A stretch of 64,000 bases of DNA from Guptibacillus hwajinpoensis (GCF_029277305.1 NZ_CP119526.1), one strand, 5' to 3'. Positions 25,456 through 34,645 are shown, counted from the stretch's first letter. The notes: generated from the letters alone by a model not told the origin. Program-made: numbers and translations.

Positions 25456-28094
25456 GACAACTATTAAAATTCAAATGGCCAATTGCAATAGCTTTGATTG
25501 CAATCACAACTGTGCTGTTTATTCTTTCGCCAAACCTTTCACAGCAAGCTGAAGATGCTGGTACATTTCAGCTCCCAGCAACTTCCGATTCAAAACTGGC
25601 AGCTGATATCCTTGAAGAAGCTGGAGCTGGTGATGAAACAATCTCAGTGGTATTTACATATGATGAACCAGTTATGGAACAAACTCAGAATGAAATTTCA
25701 TCAATTGCAAACGAAATTGAAAAAGAAGATTCATTGGTTTCGAAAGTACTTGATCCGTTTGAAAATGACGAAACTGCTGAACAGCTCGTATCAAAAGACA
25801 AAAAAACTGTTCTATTACCAATTACAGTTGATGGATCTTCCGATGAAGTCAATGAGCTAGCAGATACAATTCGACAGGATATTATTCCAGACGAAACAAC
25901 AGCCTATGTGACTGGGGAAGCCATTATCAACCACGATGTTAATGAGAGTGCTCAGGAAGGACTTGAGAGAACTGAACTTATTACGGTTGTTTTAATATTC
26001 GTCCTTCTTTTCGCAGTATTCCGTTCAATCACTACACCATTTATCCCCCTTATTGCGGTTGGGGTTACCTACTTACTTAGTCAATCAATCGTTGCCTTTC
26101 TAATTGATTGGTTTGGTTTTCCTGTTTCAAATTATACTCAAATCTTTCTCGTAGCTATCTTATTTGGTATAGGAACAGATTACTGTATTCTTCTTTTAAG
26201 CAGGTACAAGGAAGAACTAATACAAGGTCACAATGTTGAAGACGCAATCGTTAACACATACAAAACAGCAGGTCGTACATTGCTAATAAGTGGATTAGCT
26301 GTGTTCATCGGCTTTACTGCAATTGGATTTGCTGATTTCCCTATTTTCAAATCTGCGGTAGGGGTAGCAGTTGGTATCGCAGTGCTGATGGTGGTCTTAT
26401 TCACTCTCGTACCATTTTTCATGGCATTGTTAAAAGACAAGCTATTTTGGCCTTCCAAAACATCGATATCACACAAAGATAGTAAACTTTGGACTGCTTT
26501 TGGCCGATTTTCAATTAACAAACCCATCTGGTCAATGGTCATCGTTGCGATTATCATGGTTCCACTTCTCTTCACTTACGATGATCAACTATCATTTAAT
26601 ACAGTTGATGAAATTGGTCAAGATTATGACTCTGTCAAAGGACTAAACGCGATCGAAAATGGCTTTGGTAAAGGGGATTCTCTTCCCATCAAAGTTATTA
26701 TTCAACGGGATACGGAGATTGTGACAGAAGACTATCTTCCTTATATTGAAACAATCAGCAAAGAAATCGAGAAAAATAAGAGTGTTGATTCAGTTAGGTC
26801 TATTACGAGACCAGCAGGTGACGTCATTGATAATCTCTATGTCGACTCTCAGCTTTCGGAAGTTGGAAAAGGATTAAGTGAGGCATCTAGTGGTATTAAT
26901 GATGTCCAGGACGGACTATCAGAAGTACAAAAAGGCCTTCAAGATATTAGTGGGCAATTTCCTTCTAATGAAAATACAGGTGGACTCCAGGAGACTGTGA
27001 ATGGTCTTGGTCAAATCAATGACCAGCTTGGCTTAATTTCACAAAGTCTTCAGGAAACACAGAATGTTAGCTCAGCAACTCAACAACTGGGTCAAGTTCA
27101 ACAACAGTTAGGACAAATTCAGCAGGGACTTTCTGGAGCTGCGTCTGATGCAGGACAAGCATCAGAGCTTAGCGGAGGGATTTCTCAGCTATCAGAAGGC
27201 GTTGGGTCTTCTATTGACGGGCTGAATGAGATAAACAATGGTCTACAAGAAGCTGCAGATCTATTAAGTGAAATGGGCGAATCTGAATCCCTCCGTGATA
27301 CAAGTGTATTTATACCTAATGGAACGCTTGAGAATAAGGACTTTGAACCAGCTATTGACAGATATGCTTTTGATGAACGGAAAGCAGTAATGTTAGAAGT
27401 TATTTTAGAAGATGATCCTTATTCCACTGAGGCAATAACATCTGTTCGAGAAATAAAAGATACTGTCACGAGGACTATGAATGGAACGCCACTCGAAGAT
27501 GCTACTGTTGCGTATAGTGGGGTATCTAGTATTAATAACGATCTATCCGATATTTCAACGAGTGACTTTAAAAGAACGGTAATCATTATGCTGGTTGGAT
27601 TATTCGTTATCTTGACGATCCTCTTCCAATCAATTATTATGCCGATTGTTATGATTGGATCTCTTTTGCTAACTTATTATACGTCTATCGCTATTTCAGA
27701 GCTGATCTTTATCAATCTTATGGGTTACGATGGCATTGTATGGGCTGTTCCATTCTTTGGTTTTGTAATGCTTATTGCGCTCGGTGTTGATTATTCGATT
27801 TTCTTATTGGATCGATTTAAAGAAGAAGCTTCCATTGGTATCAATGAAGCAATGCATCGCTCAATGGCAAAAATGGGTACTGTCATTATCACGGCAGCGA
27901 TTATTCTTGCAGGAACGTTTGGAGCAATGATGCCTTCCGGCGTACTTAGCTTAATGCAAATAGCTACAATCGTTATTACTGGACTACTTCTCTACGGACT
28001 AATTGTCCTTCCCCTCCTCATTCCAGCGATTACCGTTTCATTCGGTAAAGGAATATGGTGGCCATTTAAAGAAAGTAAATCAAATAAATCTTAG
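25452..28094 (+). CDS. MMPL family RND-type exporter
   Basis: An 880-residue transporter with the duplicated MMPL layout: one helix, a large extracytoplasmic loop, five helices with GIGTDYCILLLSRYKEE, a second loop and a second helical block with ALGVDYSIFLLDRFKEE. The two GxxxDY motifs carry the proton-relay Asp residues. The second loop has a Gln/Ser-rich heptad-like region (about 475-610), as in YdfJ-type and YhgE-like proteins. The probable role is proton-driven efflux of a lipophilic compound, controlled by the co-encoded MarR protein. Confidence 0.9.
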   Translation: MRQLLKFKWPIAIALIAITTVLFILSPNLSQQAEDAGTFQLPATSDSKLAADILEEAGAGDETISVVFTYDEPVMEQTQNEISSIANEIEKEDSLVSKVLDPFENDETAEQLVSKDKKTVLLPITVDGSSDEVNELADTIRQDIIPDETTAYVTGEAIINHDVNESAQEGLERTELITVVLIFVLLFAVFRSITTPFIPLIAVGVTYLLSQSIVAFLIDWFGFPVSNYTQIFLVAILFGIGTDYCILLLSRYKEELIQGHNVEDAIVNTYKTAGRTLLISGLAVFIGFTAIGFADFPIFKSAVGVAVGIAVLMVVLFTLVPFFMALLKDKLFWPSKTSISHKDSKLWTAFGRFSINKPIWSMVIVAIIMVPLLFTYDDQLSFNTVDEIGQDYDSVKGLNAIENGFGKGDSLPIKVIIQRDTEIVTEDYLPYIETISKEIEKNKSVDSVRSITRPAGDVIDNLYVDSQLSEVGKGLSEASSGINDVQDGLSEVQKGLQDISGQFPSNENTGGLQETVNGLGQINDQLGLISQSLQETQNVSSATQQLGQVQQQLGQIQQGLSGAASDAGQASELSGGISQLSEGVGSSIDGLNEINNGLQEAADLLSEMGESESLRDTSVFIPNGTLENKDFEPAIDRYAFDERKAVMLEVILEDDPYSTEAITSVREIKDTVTRTMNGTPLEDATVAYSGVSSINNDLSDISTSDFKRTVIIMLVGLFVILTILFQSIIMPIVMIGSLLLTYYTSIAISELIFINLMGYDGIVWAVPFFGFVMLIALGVDYSIFLLDRFKEEASIGINEAMHRSMAKMGTVIITAAIILAGTFGAMMPSGVLSLMQIATIVITGLLLYGLIVLPLLIPAITVSFGKGIWWPFKESKSNKS

Positions 28095-28106
28095 AAACAG
28101 ACAATG

Positions 28107-28134
28107 AAAAGGTGTTCCAAATGGAACACCTTTT
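28107..28134. terminator. Bidirectional terminator
   Basis: AAAAGGTGTTCCA / TGGAACACCTTTT with a 2-nt nominal loop, then TT on the plus strand and A/T-rich on the minus. It separates the MMPL gene from the convergent sigma-factor gene. Confidence 0.88.
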
Positions 28135-28137
28135 TTA

Positions 28138-28659
28138 TTATGCAATTTCATGTTTTTGAAGTTCATCAACCATTTTACTTTTCATCGCGTTACGCGCTCT
28201 GTGCAAGCGGGATTTGACTGCTCCAGGTGATAGTTGAAGCTTACTTGCAATCTCTTTTTCTTTCAGTTGATTGTAATAATACAACCGAAATACTGTTCGA
28301 AGCTTTGGTGAGAGTGTGCTTATTAACAACCCTACCCCCTCTTCTATTTGAGTGTTTTCGCATGCCTTCTCTACAGACGATTCTAGTGGTATATCAAATA
28401 ATTGAGTAGGTATGTCCATTGATACTAACACAATTTTTTTCTGTCTTCTTATAAGGTCTATTGCTTTACGAGTTGAAACAGTCGATAACCACGAGCCGAC
28501 TTTTGCTTCATTATCTATTTCGATTAGTTTGTCGTGAGCGGTAATAAACGTTTCTTGAAGCACATCTTCCGCAAGACCATGATCCTTCGTTACTTTAAGC
28601 GCACTAAAGTAAACACGCTTATAGTGTTGGGTATATAAATCATGAAATGACATTCTCAT
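28138..28659 (-). CDS. ECF-type sigma-70 family RNA polymerase sigma factor
   Basis: A 173-residue sigma factor. Region 2: FHDLYTQHYKRVYFSALKVT, LAEDVLQETFITAH and TRKAIDLIRRQ. Region 4: KEKEIASKLQLSPGAVKSRL. It is the last gene of an operon with an ABC transporter and a GntR regulator (11 bp after the permease stop). No anti-sigma gene follows; the next gene is convergent. ECF factors without an adjacent anti-sigma are often controlled by another partner in the operon; here the permease is the only membrane protein available, which is speculative. Confidence 0.88.
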   Translation of the reverse strand: MRMSFHDLYTQHYKRVYFSALKVTKDHGLAEDVLQETFITAHDKLIEIDNEAKVGSWLSTVSTRKAIDLIRRQKKIVLVSMDIPTQLFDIPLESSVEKACENTQIEEGVGLLISTLSPKLRTVFRLYYYNQLKEKEIASKLQLSPGAVKSRLHRARNAMKSKMVDELQKHEIA

Positions 28660-28670
28660 AAACTATCACC

Positions 28671-30692
28671 TCACTTCACATCTTCGAAGTAGTCTTTAAT
28701 GAAATCAGGTGCGTTTTCTTCATTAAATGACAATACGTCAAAAAAATCATCATCGTCATCATAGTGAATCCCAACTACGAATTTCCCATCGCTTGCACTT
28801 TGCTGCCCTTTCAATGCTTCCTCAATTTGTTTTTCATCCGTCACTTCCAAATGCCTTTCCGTAAGAGCAGATGAATCACCGTTCATCATTTGATGGTAGA
28901 CATCCTCTGGATATTGATTTTCACTAAGTTCCATAGAATATACTTTCATATGGTCAATTTCATCAACACTAGTGAATGCTATATCGTAAAGATCTTCTCC
29001 TTTTAACCATTTAGTTGTGTTTTCATAAGAGGTCGGAATCATCGTATTTCGTTGATATGCATAAGCTCTTCTATCTTTTTCATTATCTAATGTTACTGAA
29101 ACGTACGATTGTAAGCCTACTGGATTATTCATTTCTTCAAATGAAAGAGCATTAATATCCGATTTCATATGACTAAAGAATTCTTTCATTTTAGCAGGAT
29201 CAACTATTACTGCTTCTGCATTACCAGGTCCATGTGGGTGAATATTTATTTTCTGAACATTTGATGGATCCAGATTCATAAGAGGATAAGCTAGTTTCTT
29301 GTAATCTTCCGTTTCCCATACTGCTTTCAGCTCAGAGTTAATCTCTTTGGGATTCATTCGGTATGAACGCTGAACCTCTTCTCCACTTTTCATTTTGTAC
29401 GAAATAAAGTAATACTTTCCACTTCTATTTAGTGGATCACCTTGTTGAATGAATTCTTCATGCAACGTACGAATCGCATTAATCGTTTCATCCGAGCGTA
29501 TGAAAGAGAGGGATTCATTATATAGCTTTGCATCTTCATATTCGTAATAAGTATCTCCTATATAAACATAGTCAACTTCGTCTAATGGAGGGACATAGCT
29601 TTCATATTTTTGCCAGAAAACCGGAATGATCGAAGCTATTAAACTAGCAGCGATTCCATACACTAGAATTCCTTTCGCATGTTCGAATGTGAAAACACGC
29701 CAGGTCTTTGCTATCAACATCGTAGCTAACAAATAGCCAATAATAATGCCAAGAAAATAGCCCCCAATAATCCATGGTATTGAAGATTGCGTCTCTCCAA
29801 AATACATTCCTACAAACAATGCAAAGCAAAATGTCATACTGAATTTCAAGACGGGTTTTAATGAATGTAAGGCAATCGCCTGCGTTGCTGATTCAAGTGG
29901 GCGCTTCTTATATATGATCATTGCAAAATAATAAAGAACGATTGAAATAACAAAGTAAATAGCTAACGTTAAGTACCCAATAGGCAAAACGTCTTGACCT
30001 TCCAATCGGTTTGTCATTAGTACATCCGTAATAGGAGAAAAATGCTCAAATGTTTGATCCAAACCATTTATTTCTGCATATCCAACGGTAAAGTAGCTAA
30101 CATGAAAGGTGATTAGAATATAAATGCCTGCAGGGAAAAGTAGGAGTATATAAGTCAACACACCCTGAACCGCAGAAAGACCAGTAAGTGTTCCAACAAA
30201 AACACTAGCAATAAACACAAGTAATGTAACGACTATTGTTACTAACATCCAGTACCCTAAATCTCCGAGCGTATAGAAATCTGATACGTCTACGAATATG
30301 TAGAACAGAAACATGATGATACTTGCAAACAAAATCGGAGTAATAAGCATGAATATTCCCGAGCCTATCTGGTGGCGAAAAAGTGCTTCTCTACGAATTG
30401 GCAAGCTATGCATAAAGTCAGATGAAGCACTCACCTGCAAATATCGAAGCAAAAAGACAGCCATAAGAACTGGAATAGTAAACAGGAAAAGAGACTGAAA
30501 TTCAAAGAAAAAGGTATGATCAAACAGTCCTGACCCATACGGGTCTCTAACATACTCCTTACTTAACGCCATTGCTAGCTGCAAAGGTAGAGTGAATAAT
30601 AGACCAACCAAATACAAAATACTGATCCAGCCTACATTTCTAAAATTCTGTTTAAATAATTCATTCCTAAACGAGGATGTTATCGATGGCAT
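28671..30692 (-). CDS. ABC-2 type exporter permease with large C-terminal domain
   Basis: 673 residues. Residues up to about 375 form roughly ten membrane helices; the remaining 300 residues are a soluble, probably extracytoplasmic domain rich in acidic residues, ending in a DDDDDFFDVL stretch. Such fusions occur in Bacillus Ytr-type ABC systems. Its start overlaps the ATPase gene by 26 bp and it has its own GGGAGGTG site. The transported substrate is unknown. Lantibiotic/bacitracin-type or cell-wall stress functions are known for Ytr relatives; that is context only. Confidence 0.8.
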   Translation of the reverse strand: MPSITSSFRNELFKQNFRNVGWISILYLVGLLFTLPLQLAMALSKEYVRDPYGSGLFDHTFFFEFQSLFLFTIPVLMAVFLLRYLQVSASSDFMHSLPIRREALFRHQIGSGIFMLITPILFASIIMFLFYIFVDVSDFYTLGDLGYWMLVTIVVTLLVFIASVFVGTLTGLSAVQGVLTYILLLFPAGIYILITFHVSYFTVGYAEINGLDQTFEHFSPITDVLMTNRLEGQDVLPIGYLTLAIYFVISIVLYYFAMIIYKKRPLESATQAIALHSLKPVLKFSMTFCFALFVGMYFGETQSSIPWIIGGYFLGIIIGYLLATMLIAKTWRVFTFEHAKGILVYGIAASLIASIIPVFWQKYESYVPPLDEVDYVYIGDTYYEYEDAKLYNESLSFIRSDETINAIRTLHEEFIQQGDPLNRSGKYYFISYKMKSGEEVQRSYRMNPKEINSELKAVWETEDYKKLAYPLMNLDPSNVQKINIHPHGPGNAEAVIVDPAKMKEFFSHMKSDINALSFEEMNNPVGLQSYVSVTLDNEKDRRAYAYQRNTMIPTSYENTTKWLKGEDLYDIAFTSVDEIDHMKVYSMELSENQYPEDVYHQMMNGDSSALTERHLEVTDEKQIEEALKGQQSASDGKFVVGIHYDDDDDFFDVLSFNEENAPDFIKDYFEDVK

Positions 30693-31566
30693 ACCCTACA
30701 CCTCCCATTTCATATATAAATATTTCTTCTAATGTTAGTTGTAAACGATCGAAAACGATTGGAGAATACTTTTGAATTTCAGCTATCACTTTCTGTTCCT
30801 CCCCTTTCACAATCATTAGAAGGACACTCCCTCTCTTCTCTCGGTGCAAAATTGTTAGGTCACTTTCTAGAATTTCTTCACTATCATCTTTGAAGGCTAC
30901 TTGCACTTTATGAACATCTGCTTTCAATTCATCGAGGTCCCGTTCAAGTAGAATTTGCCCATCATGTAAAATACCAACATGATCACAAATATCCTCTACT
31001 TCGCGCAAATTATGAGATGAAATCAATACAGTCATTTCCCGATCAGCTACATCTTGGATGATTAAACTTCTCACCTTTTTTCTCATTACTGCATCTAACC
31101 CATCAAACGGTTCATCAAGGATTAAAACGTCTGGCTTAATTGACAACGACAACCAGAATGCTACTTGTCTTTGCATTCCTTTTGAAAACTGACTTATCTT
31201 TTTGTTCTCATCTAAATGAAACGATCCCTTTAGTTCTTCGTACCGCTCTTCATCCCAGCCATCGTATAAATCCCGATAGTAATTCGCCATCTGTCTCACT
31301 GTATATTGTGGCAAATAGTAGAGAGCATCAGGAACAAACACCATTCTTTTTTTAATTGGAATATTTTCAAAAACATCTTCTTCCCTTACAAGAACTTGAC
31401 CATTATCGGCCTGAATAATACCAGCTATCATTCGCATTAACGTTGTTTTTCCTGCACCATTTGAACCTAGCAATCCATAAATAGAACCTCGATCGACCGT
31501 AAAGCTCACATCGTTTAGAATCTTATTTTTCTCAAAGCTTTTATGTATCTTTCTTACTTTAATCAT
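30667..31566 (-). CDS. ABC exporter ATP-binding protein, YtrB-like
   Basis: A 299-residue ATPase. Walker A is LLGSNGAGKTTLMR, the signature is ISQFSKGMQRQ (SKGMQ in place of SGGQ), Walker B VLILDEPFDGLD and H-loop VLISSHNLREVEDI. The C-terminal 90 residues are the DUF4162-like region of exporters. It pairs with the permease at 28671-30692 and overlaps the GntR gene by 8 bp. Confidence 0.9.
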   Translation of the reverse strand: MIKVRKIHKSFEKNKILNDVSFTVDRGSIYGLLGSNGAGKTTLMRMIAGIIQADNGQVLVREEDVFENIPIKKRMVFVPDALYYLPQYTVRQMANYYRDLYDGWDEERYEELKGSFHLDENKKISQFSKGMQRQVAFWLSLSIKPDVLILDEPFDGLDAVMRKKVRSLIIQDVADREMTVLISSHNLREVEDICDHVGILHDGQILLERDLDELKADVHKVQVAFKDDSEEILESDLTILHREKRGSVLLMIVKGEEQKVIAEIQKYSPIVFDRLQLTLEEIFIYEMGGVGYAIDNILV

Positions 31567-31936
31567 CCTGCTGTCCCCCCTCTACCTCATTGATTAGCGA
31601 TTCAATTTCTTCCGCAGTCATACCAAGGTAAATAGCCTCTGCTAGTAATTTTTTCAATTGCTCTCGCACTTTCTTCAACTCCTCCACATTCTCCATTTTT
31701 TTTGATGGATGAACGAAGCTTCCTTTTCCTTTCACAGAATAGATATATCCTTGAGACTCCAGCTCTCTATATGCTTTTTGTATTGTATTAGGATTTATTG
31801 TCAGCTGTTGAGCAAGTTCTCTGACAGAAGGAAGTTTTTCATCGTCTTTAAGGACATCTTTAATAATGAGCTGTTTCACCTTATCTACTAATTGTACGTA
31901 GATAGCCTTTCGACTTCTAAAGTCCAAATCAAACAT
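31559..31936 (-). CDS. GntR family regulator, YtrA subfamily
   Basis: 125 residues from ATG 31936, preceded by GGAGGTG; an in-frame ATG six codons upstream has no site. The winged helix starts around RKAIYVQLVDKVKQLI and includes KLPSVRELAQQLTINPNT with the wing GYIYSVKGKGSFV. The short C-terminal part of about 45 residues is the YtrA type, without a large ligand-binding domain. It is the first gene of the ABC/sigma operon, so probably an autorepressor acting on the repeats at 31978-32010. Confidence 0.9.
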   Translation of the reverse strand: MFDLDFRSRKAIYVQLVDKVKQLIIKDVLKDDEKLPSVRELAQQLTINPNTIQKAYRELESQGYIYSVKGKGSFVHPSKKMENVEELKKVREQLKKLLAEAIYLGMTAEEIESLINEVEGGQQDD

Positions 31937-31977
31937 TACTTCACCTCCATTCATGATGTTTCACTTCTGTATTATCT

Positions 31978-32010
31978 GTATTAGTATATATAGTACAGTA
32001 TTAGTATATA
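31978..32010. promoter_or_regulatory. Tandem repeats in the GntR operon promoter
   Basis: The 13-mer GTATTAGTATATA occurs at 31978-31990 and 31998-32010, exactly 20 bp apart, about 45-75 bp upstream of the GntR start. On the minus strand each repeat contains TATACTAATAC, which includes a -10-like TATACT. Probable regulator binding sites overlapping the promoter. Confidence 0.5.
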
Positions 32011-32074
32011 CAATACAGCATTGTTTGAGAAGAGGTTTTTATGAACAAATTGAAGTATTGATGATATTTCTCTA

Positions 32075-32224
32075 TTAGAATAGTGGTTAATTTCCGCTCC
32101 GGGATGTTCGCTTTCCGCGGGGCGGGCGGAGAGTCCACAGGAGTCGAGCACCCTTCCGCTCCAATCACTAATGTGGTTTTTTTCAATATTTGTATCAAAA
32201 GCAACAATCTGTTAGAAAAGAGCT
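32075..32224 (+). mobile_element. MITE-like element, subfamily B, copy 2 (degenerate left end)
   Basis: Shares TGGTTAATTTCCGCTCC, TTTCCGCGGGGCGGGCGG, CCTTCCGCTCCAATCA and the right end AAAGCAACAATCTGTTAGAA with the other copies. The right terminus is GAGCT rather than GAGCC and the left arm is not recognisable, so no target duplication can be defined. It has an extra ACAGGAGTCGAGCAC segment in the centre. Confidence 0.7.
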
Positions 32225-32235
32225 GATTATAAAAA

Positions 32236-32275
32236 AAGACCGTACCACGATTTATTTCTGACGTGGTACGGTCTT
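32236..32275 (-). terminator. Intrinsic terminator after DUF4188 gene
   Basis: AAGACCGTACCACG pairs perfectly over 14 bp with CGTGGTACGGTCTT; T-run on the minus strand. Confidence 0.85.
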
Positions 32276-32284
32276 CTATATTAG

Positions 32285-32755
32285 CTACTTGCTCATTCGT
32301 TGCTTAGCAGTACTTGTAAAAGAAGTAATTGGAGTATGCTTAATTGCTTTCGCTAAACCAAATTTAGGCATATTACCATATATGGTTTCAAAATTTCCCG
32401 CTGAAATGTTATACGTTTCATGATAAATTCCAACTGAAGAGTTGTTATCAACTCTCTTATTAAAGTCTCCCCAGGCTTTTAAGTGTTTTCCACTTCTCGC
32501 ATAAGAGAGCAAATCTTCTTCAGAACGCCAATATTGAACCATTAGGGTTGTGCGGAAACTAAAAAAGTTCTCCAAAGATAAACAGCCAATATCCTTATTT
32601 ACATAAAGTTCCTTGATCATAGGAGGCATGGCTAACAAAACCGGCAGCCATTTGTGAATAGCCCACCATTTATTAATTCGCATTCCAATCATAAAAACTG
32701 TAAATTGATCATTACACTCCGCCGTAAACCTTCCAGCAAAAACGTTAGTACTCAC
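32285..32755 (-). CDS. DUF4188 family protein (monooxygenase-like fold)
   Basis: 156 residues. VFAGRFTAECNDQFTVFMIG at the start and the FRTTLMVQYWRSEEDLLSYA segment with HLKAW match the DUF4188 family, which has a dimeric alpha/beta-barrel fold related to antibiotic-biosynthesis monooxygenases and aldoxime dehydratase-like proteins. The reaction is unknown. It starts 2 bp after the PadR stop codon, so the two are one operon and the PadR protein probably controls it. Confidence 0.82.
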   Translation of the reverse strand: MSTNVFAGRFTAECNDQFTVFMIGMRINKWWAIHKWLPVLLAMPPMIKELYVNKDIGCLSLENFFSFRTTLMVQYWRSEEDLLSYARSGKHLKAWGDFNKRVDNNSSVGIYHETYNISAGNFETIYGNMPKFGLAKAIKHTPITSFTSTAKQRMSK

Positions 32756-32757
32756 TT

Positions 32758-33315
32758 TTATTCCTCCTTTTGGTCTCGTAATTTACTCTTTGAATCCTCA
32801 CACCAATCAATTGCTGCTCTAGTCGTTACTAGGCCATAGTCCAACGTTATGATCCAATAAACAGAATCCAATTCATCATTGAGTTCGGTTGTGATCATAT
32901 CTTTAATTCCCATGTACGTATTGTATCTGTCCTGCAACTTATTTTTTTGTTGATCTAAAAGATCAATAGAGTTAGCGACATCTTGATGTCGACTGAAAAA
33001 AAGTTTAAGTAATAACTCATTTTTTTCCGTTTGAATTTCCTGCAAAGGTTTTTGGAGCCATAATTGAAGTTCTTTCTCCCCTTCAGCTGTAATGCTATAT
33101 TCTTTTTTGGCAGGCCTATCATCTTGTTCCGTAATTCTCACAGATGCATATCCTTCTTCAACCAAACTTTTAAGGATCGGATAAATTTGTCCATAACTAA
33201 TCTTCCAAAAATGATTTAAACTCCCGTCAATCATTTGTTTCATGGAGTATCCTGTCGTGCACTCAGTTGTTAGCAATCCTAAGATGGCATATTTTGTATT
33301 ACTCTCCTTACTCAA
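32758..33315 (-). CDS. PadR family transcriptional regulator
   Basis: A 185-residue repressor with the PadR winged helix (TKYAILGLLTTECTTGYSMK, then YGQIYPILKSLVEEGYAS and the KKEYSITAEGEKEL wing) and the C-terminal Vir_act_alpha_C helical domain used for dimerisation. PadR proteins respond to phenolics, drugs or envelope stress. It is followed by the DUF4188 gene. A palindrome just upstream of its start is a candidate site of autoregulation. Confidence 0.88.
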   Translation of the reverse strand: MSKESNTKYAILGLLTTECTTGYSMKQMIDGSLNHFWKISYGQIYPILKSLVEEGYASVRITEQDDRPAKKEYSITAEGEKELQLWLQKPLQEIQTEKNELLLKLFFSRHQDVANSIDLLDQQKNKLQDRYNTYMGIKDMITTELNDELDSVYWIITLDYGLVTTRAAIDWCEDSKSKLRDQKEE

Positions 33316-33327
33316 ACTTCCACCACC

Positions 33328-33344
33328 TATATCTTTTTGATATA
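33328..33344. promoter_or_regulatory. Candidate PadR operator
   Basis: TATATC TTTTT GATATA, a perfect 6-bp inverted repeat with 5-nt spacer, 13 bp upstream of the PadR start codon; a further partial ATATC..GATAT pattern lies beside it. AT-rich palindromes of this kind are typical of PadR sites. Confidence 0.45.
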
Positions 33345-33396
33345 TATCCCTCAGATATAAAGTAACACAATTTTCAGATTTAATAAAGTCAAAAAA

Positions 33397-33427
33397 AGAC
33401 AGCTATCTTCTTATCAGATAACTGTCT
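33397..33427 (-). terminator. Intrinsic terminator after hydrolase gene
   Basis: AGACAGCTATC / GATAACTGTCT (one mismatch), seven T on the minus strand. It is separated from the stop codon at 33578 by about 150 bp in which I see no gene. Confidence 0.65.
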
Positions 33428-33577
33428 CTTTAAGCATTCAAACTTGGTTAACTTTGTAGAAGAAAGGTGCTTTTGCAATGTCGTTTGTATCGATATTTTC
33501 AACGATTCTTTTTACGTTCACACTTAACGTCATCCTCGTCACTTGATAGTAGTATCAACTGAGCCACTACTTTCCTC

Positions 33578-34507
33578 TCATTCTTTGTTCTTCACAAAGT
33601 TAACAGCCTGCTCCATTACATCACCGAAATCATCTGGTAATGTGTGTCCCATACCTTTAATCACTATTAACTTACACGCTATTTGATATGTATCAAATAG
33701 CGTAACCGCTTTCAAAACACTTTCATAAAACGGGTCTTTATCACCAGTTATGATGCAACCTCTCACTTTTCCATTCAAATTGGTCGTTATTATGTTTTCT
33801 AATTCATTAATCTCAAATGCAGGTGCAATTGCAATGAATTCATTAAACTCTTCAACATCACTACGTAAGCTCAGTTGAGCTGCGATATTCGCTCCTTGTG
33901 AAGCTCCTGAAAGAATAACCTCCTTATCATACAAGTTATAGTTTTTTTCAAATTCTCTAAACGTAGTTCTCACATCTCTTGAAGCAATGTCTTTATCATT
34001 CCAAGCATAGCAAGCATAGCTAAATAATTGCGAAGACTGAGGAAAACCTAATAGATAATTCGATACTAGTTTCTCTTCAGACCATTGCATAGTAAAGTCT
34101 ACTAAATTAGATCCTTTCCAATGTAATGGAAAAATAACAGTATCCGAAAGAGGGTTACCCAAGACATTCCATTCAGCTTGAGCAGCTTCTTTCTCTTTTT
34201 CAAAAATAGACTGACACGTGTTTACAATGTTCTTGAACTCAGTTGAATCCTTTAGAATATCCAATTCAGGATCTGAAGTCAGTAGATCGGGATTCCACCA
34301 CAAACCATTTGCCAGAACTTCATTCAATTCTGCAAGTGCTTCTTCCTTCTTGCCTTCAATTGAATAAAGATTCGCTTTCCAATGACCCAATCGATCGATC
34401 TTATTAGGAAAATCCTTCTTAGCATCTTCCATTATCGATAAAGCCTCATCACTTCTTTTCTCTTGAACAAGCTCGATGACGTGTTTTTGTAGATTAGCGA
34501 AGTTCAT
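33578..34507 (-). CDS. Alpha/beta hydrolase with helical (TPR-like) N-terminal region
   Basis: 309 residues from ATG 34507 (AAAGGGGAGG upstream; an ATG 10 codons earlier is unsupported). Residues 1 to about 115 are helical with TPR-like spacing (DEALSIMEDAKKDFP, EEALAELNEVLANGLW). The C-terminal domain has the nucleophile elbow LSGASQGANIA, an Asp in GDKDPF and the His in KGMGHTLPDDF, a complete Ser-Asp-His triad. It resembles carboxylesterase/PlaP-like hydrolases. The substrate is unknown. Divergent from the ArsR-type gene, with a strong palindrome between them. Confidence 0.8.
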   Translation of the reverse strand: MNFANLQKHVIELVQEKRSDEALSIMEDAKKDFPNKIDRLGHWKANLYSIEGKKEEALAELNEVLANGLWWNPDLLTSDPELDILKDSTEFKNIVNTCQSIFEKEKEAAQAEWNVLGNPLSDTVIFPLHWKGSNLVDFTMQWSEEKLVSNYLLGFPQSSQLFSYACYAWNDKDIASRDVRTTFREFEKNYNLYDKEVILSGASQGANIAAQLSLRSDVEEFNEFIAIAPAFEINELENIITTNLNGKVRGCIITGDKDPFYESVLKAVTLFDTYQIACKLIVIKGMGHTLPDDFGDVMEQAVNFVKNKE

Positions 34508-34529
34508 TAAATCCTCCCCTTTCACTTTG

Positions 34530-34551
34530 TAGTTCAATATTAATTGAACTA
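34530..34551. promoter_or_regulatory. Operator-like palindrome between hydrolase and ArsR genes
   Basis: TAGTTCAAT ATTA ATTGAACTA, a perfect 9-bp inverted repeat with 4-nt spacer, placed in the 138-bp divergent region, 23 bp from the hydrolase start. Its size and symmetry suit a winged-helix dimer such as the ArsR protein encoded at 34646. Confidence 0.6.
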
Positions 34552-34645
34552 TGTTAATTATTCAATATATTAAAAACAAACAATTACATTATTTTTATTT
34601 GAAACTATTCATGATAAAATAATAAGAAAATGAGGAGGAAGCTTA

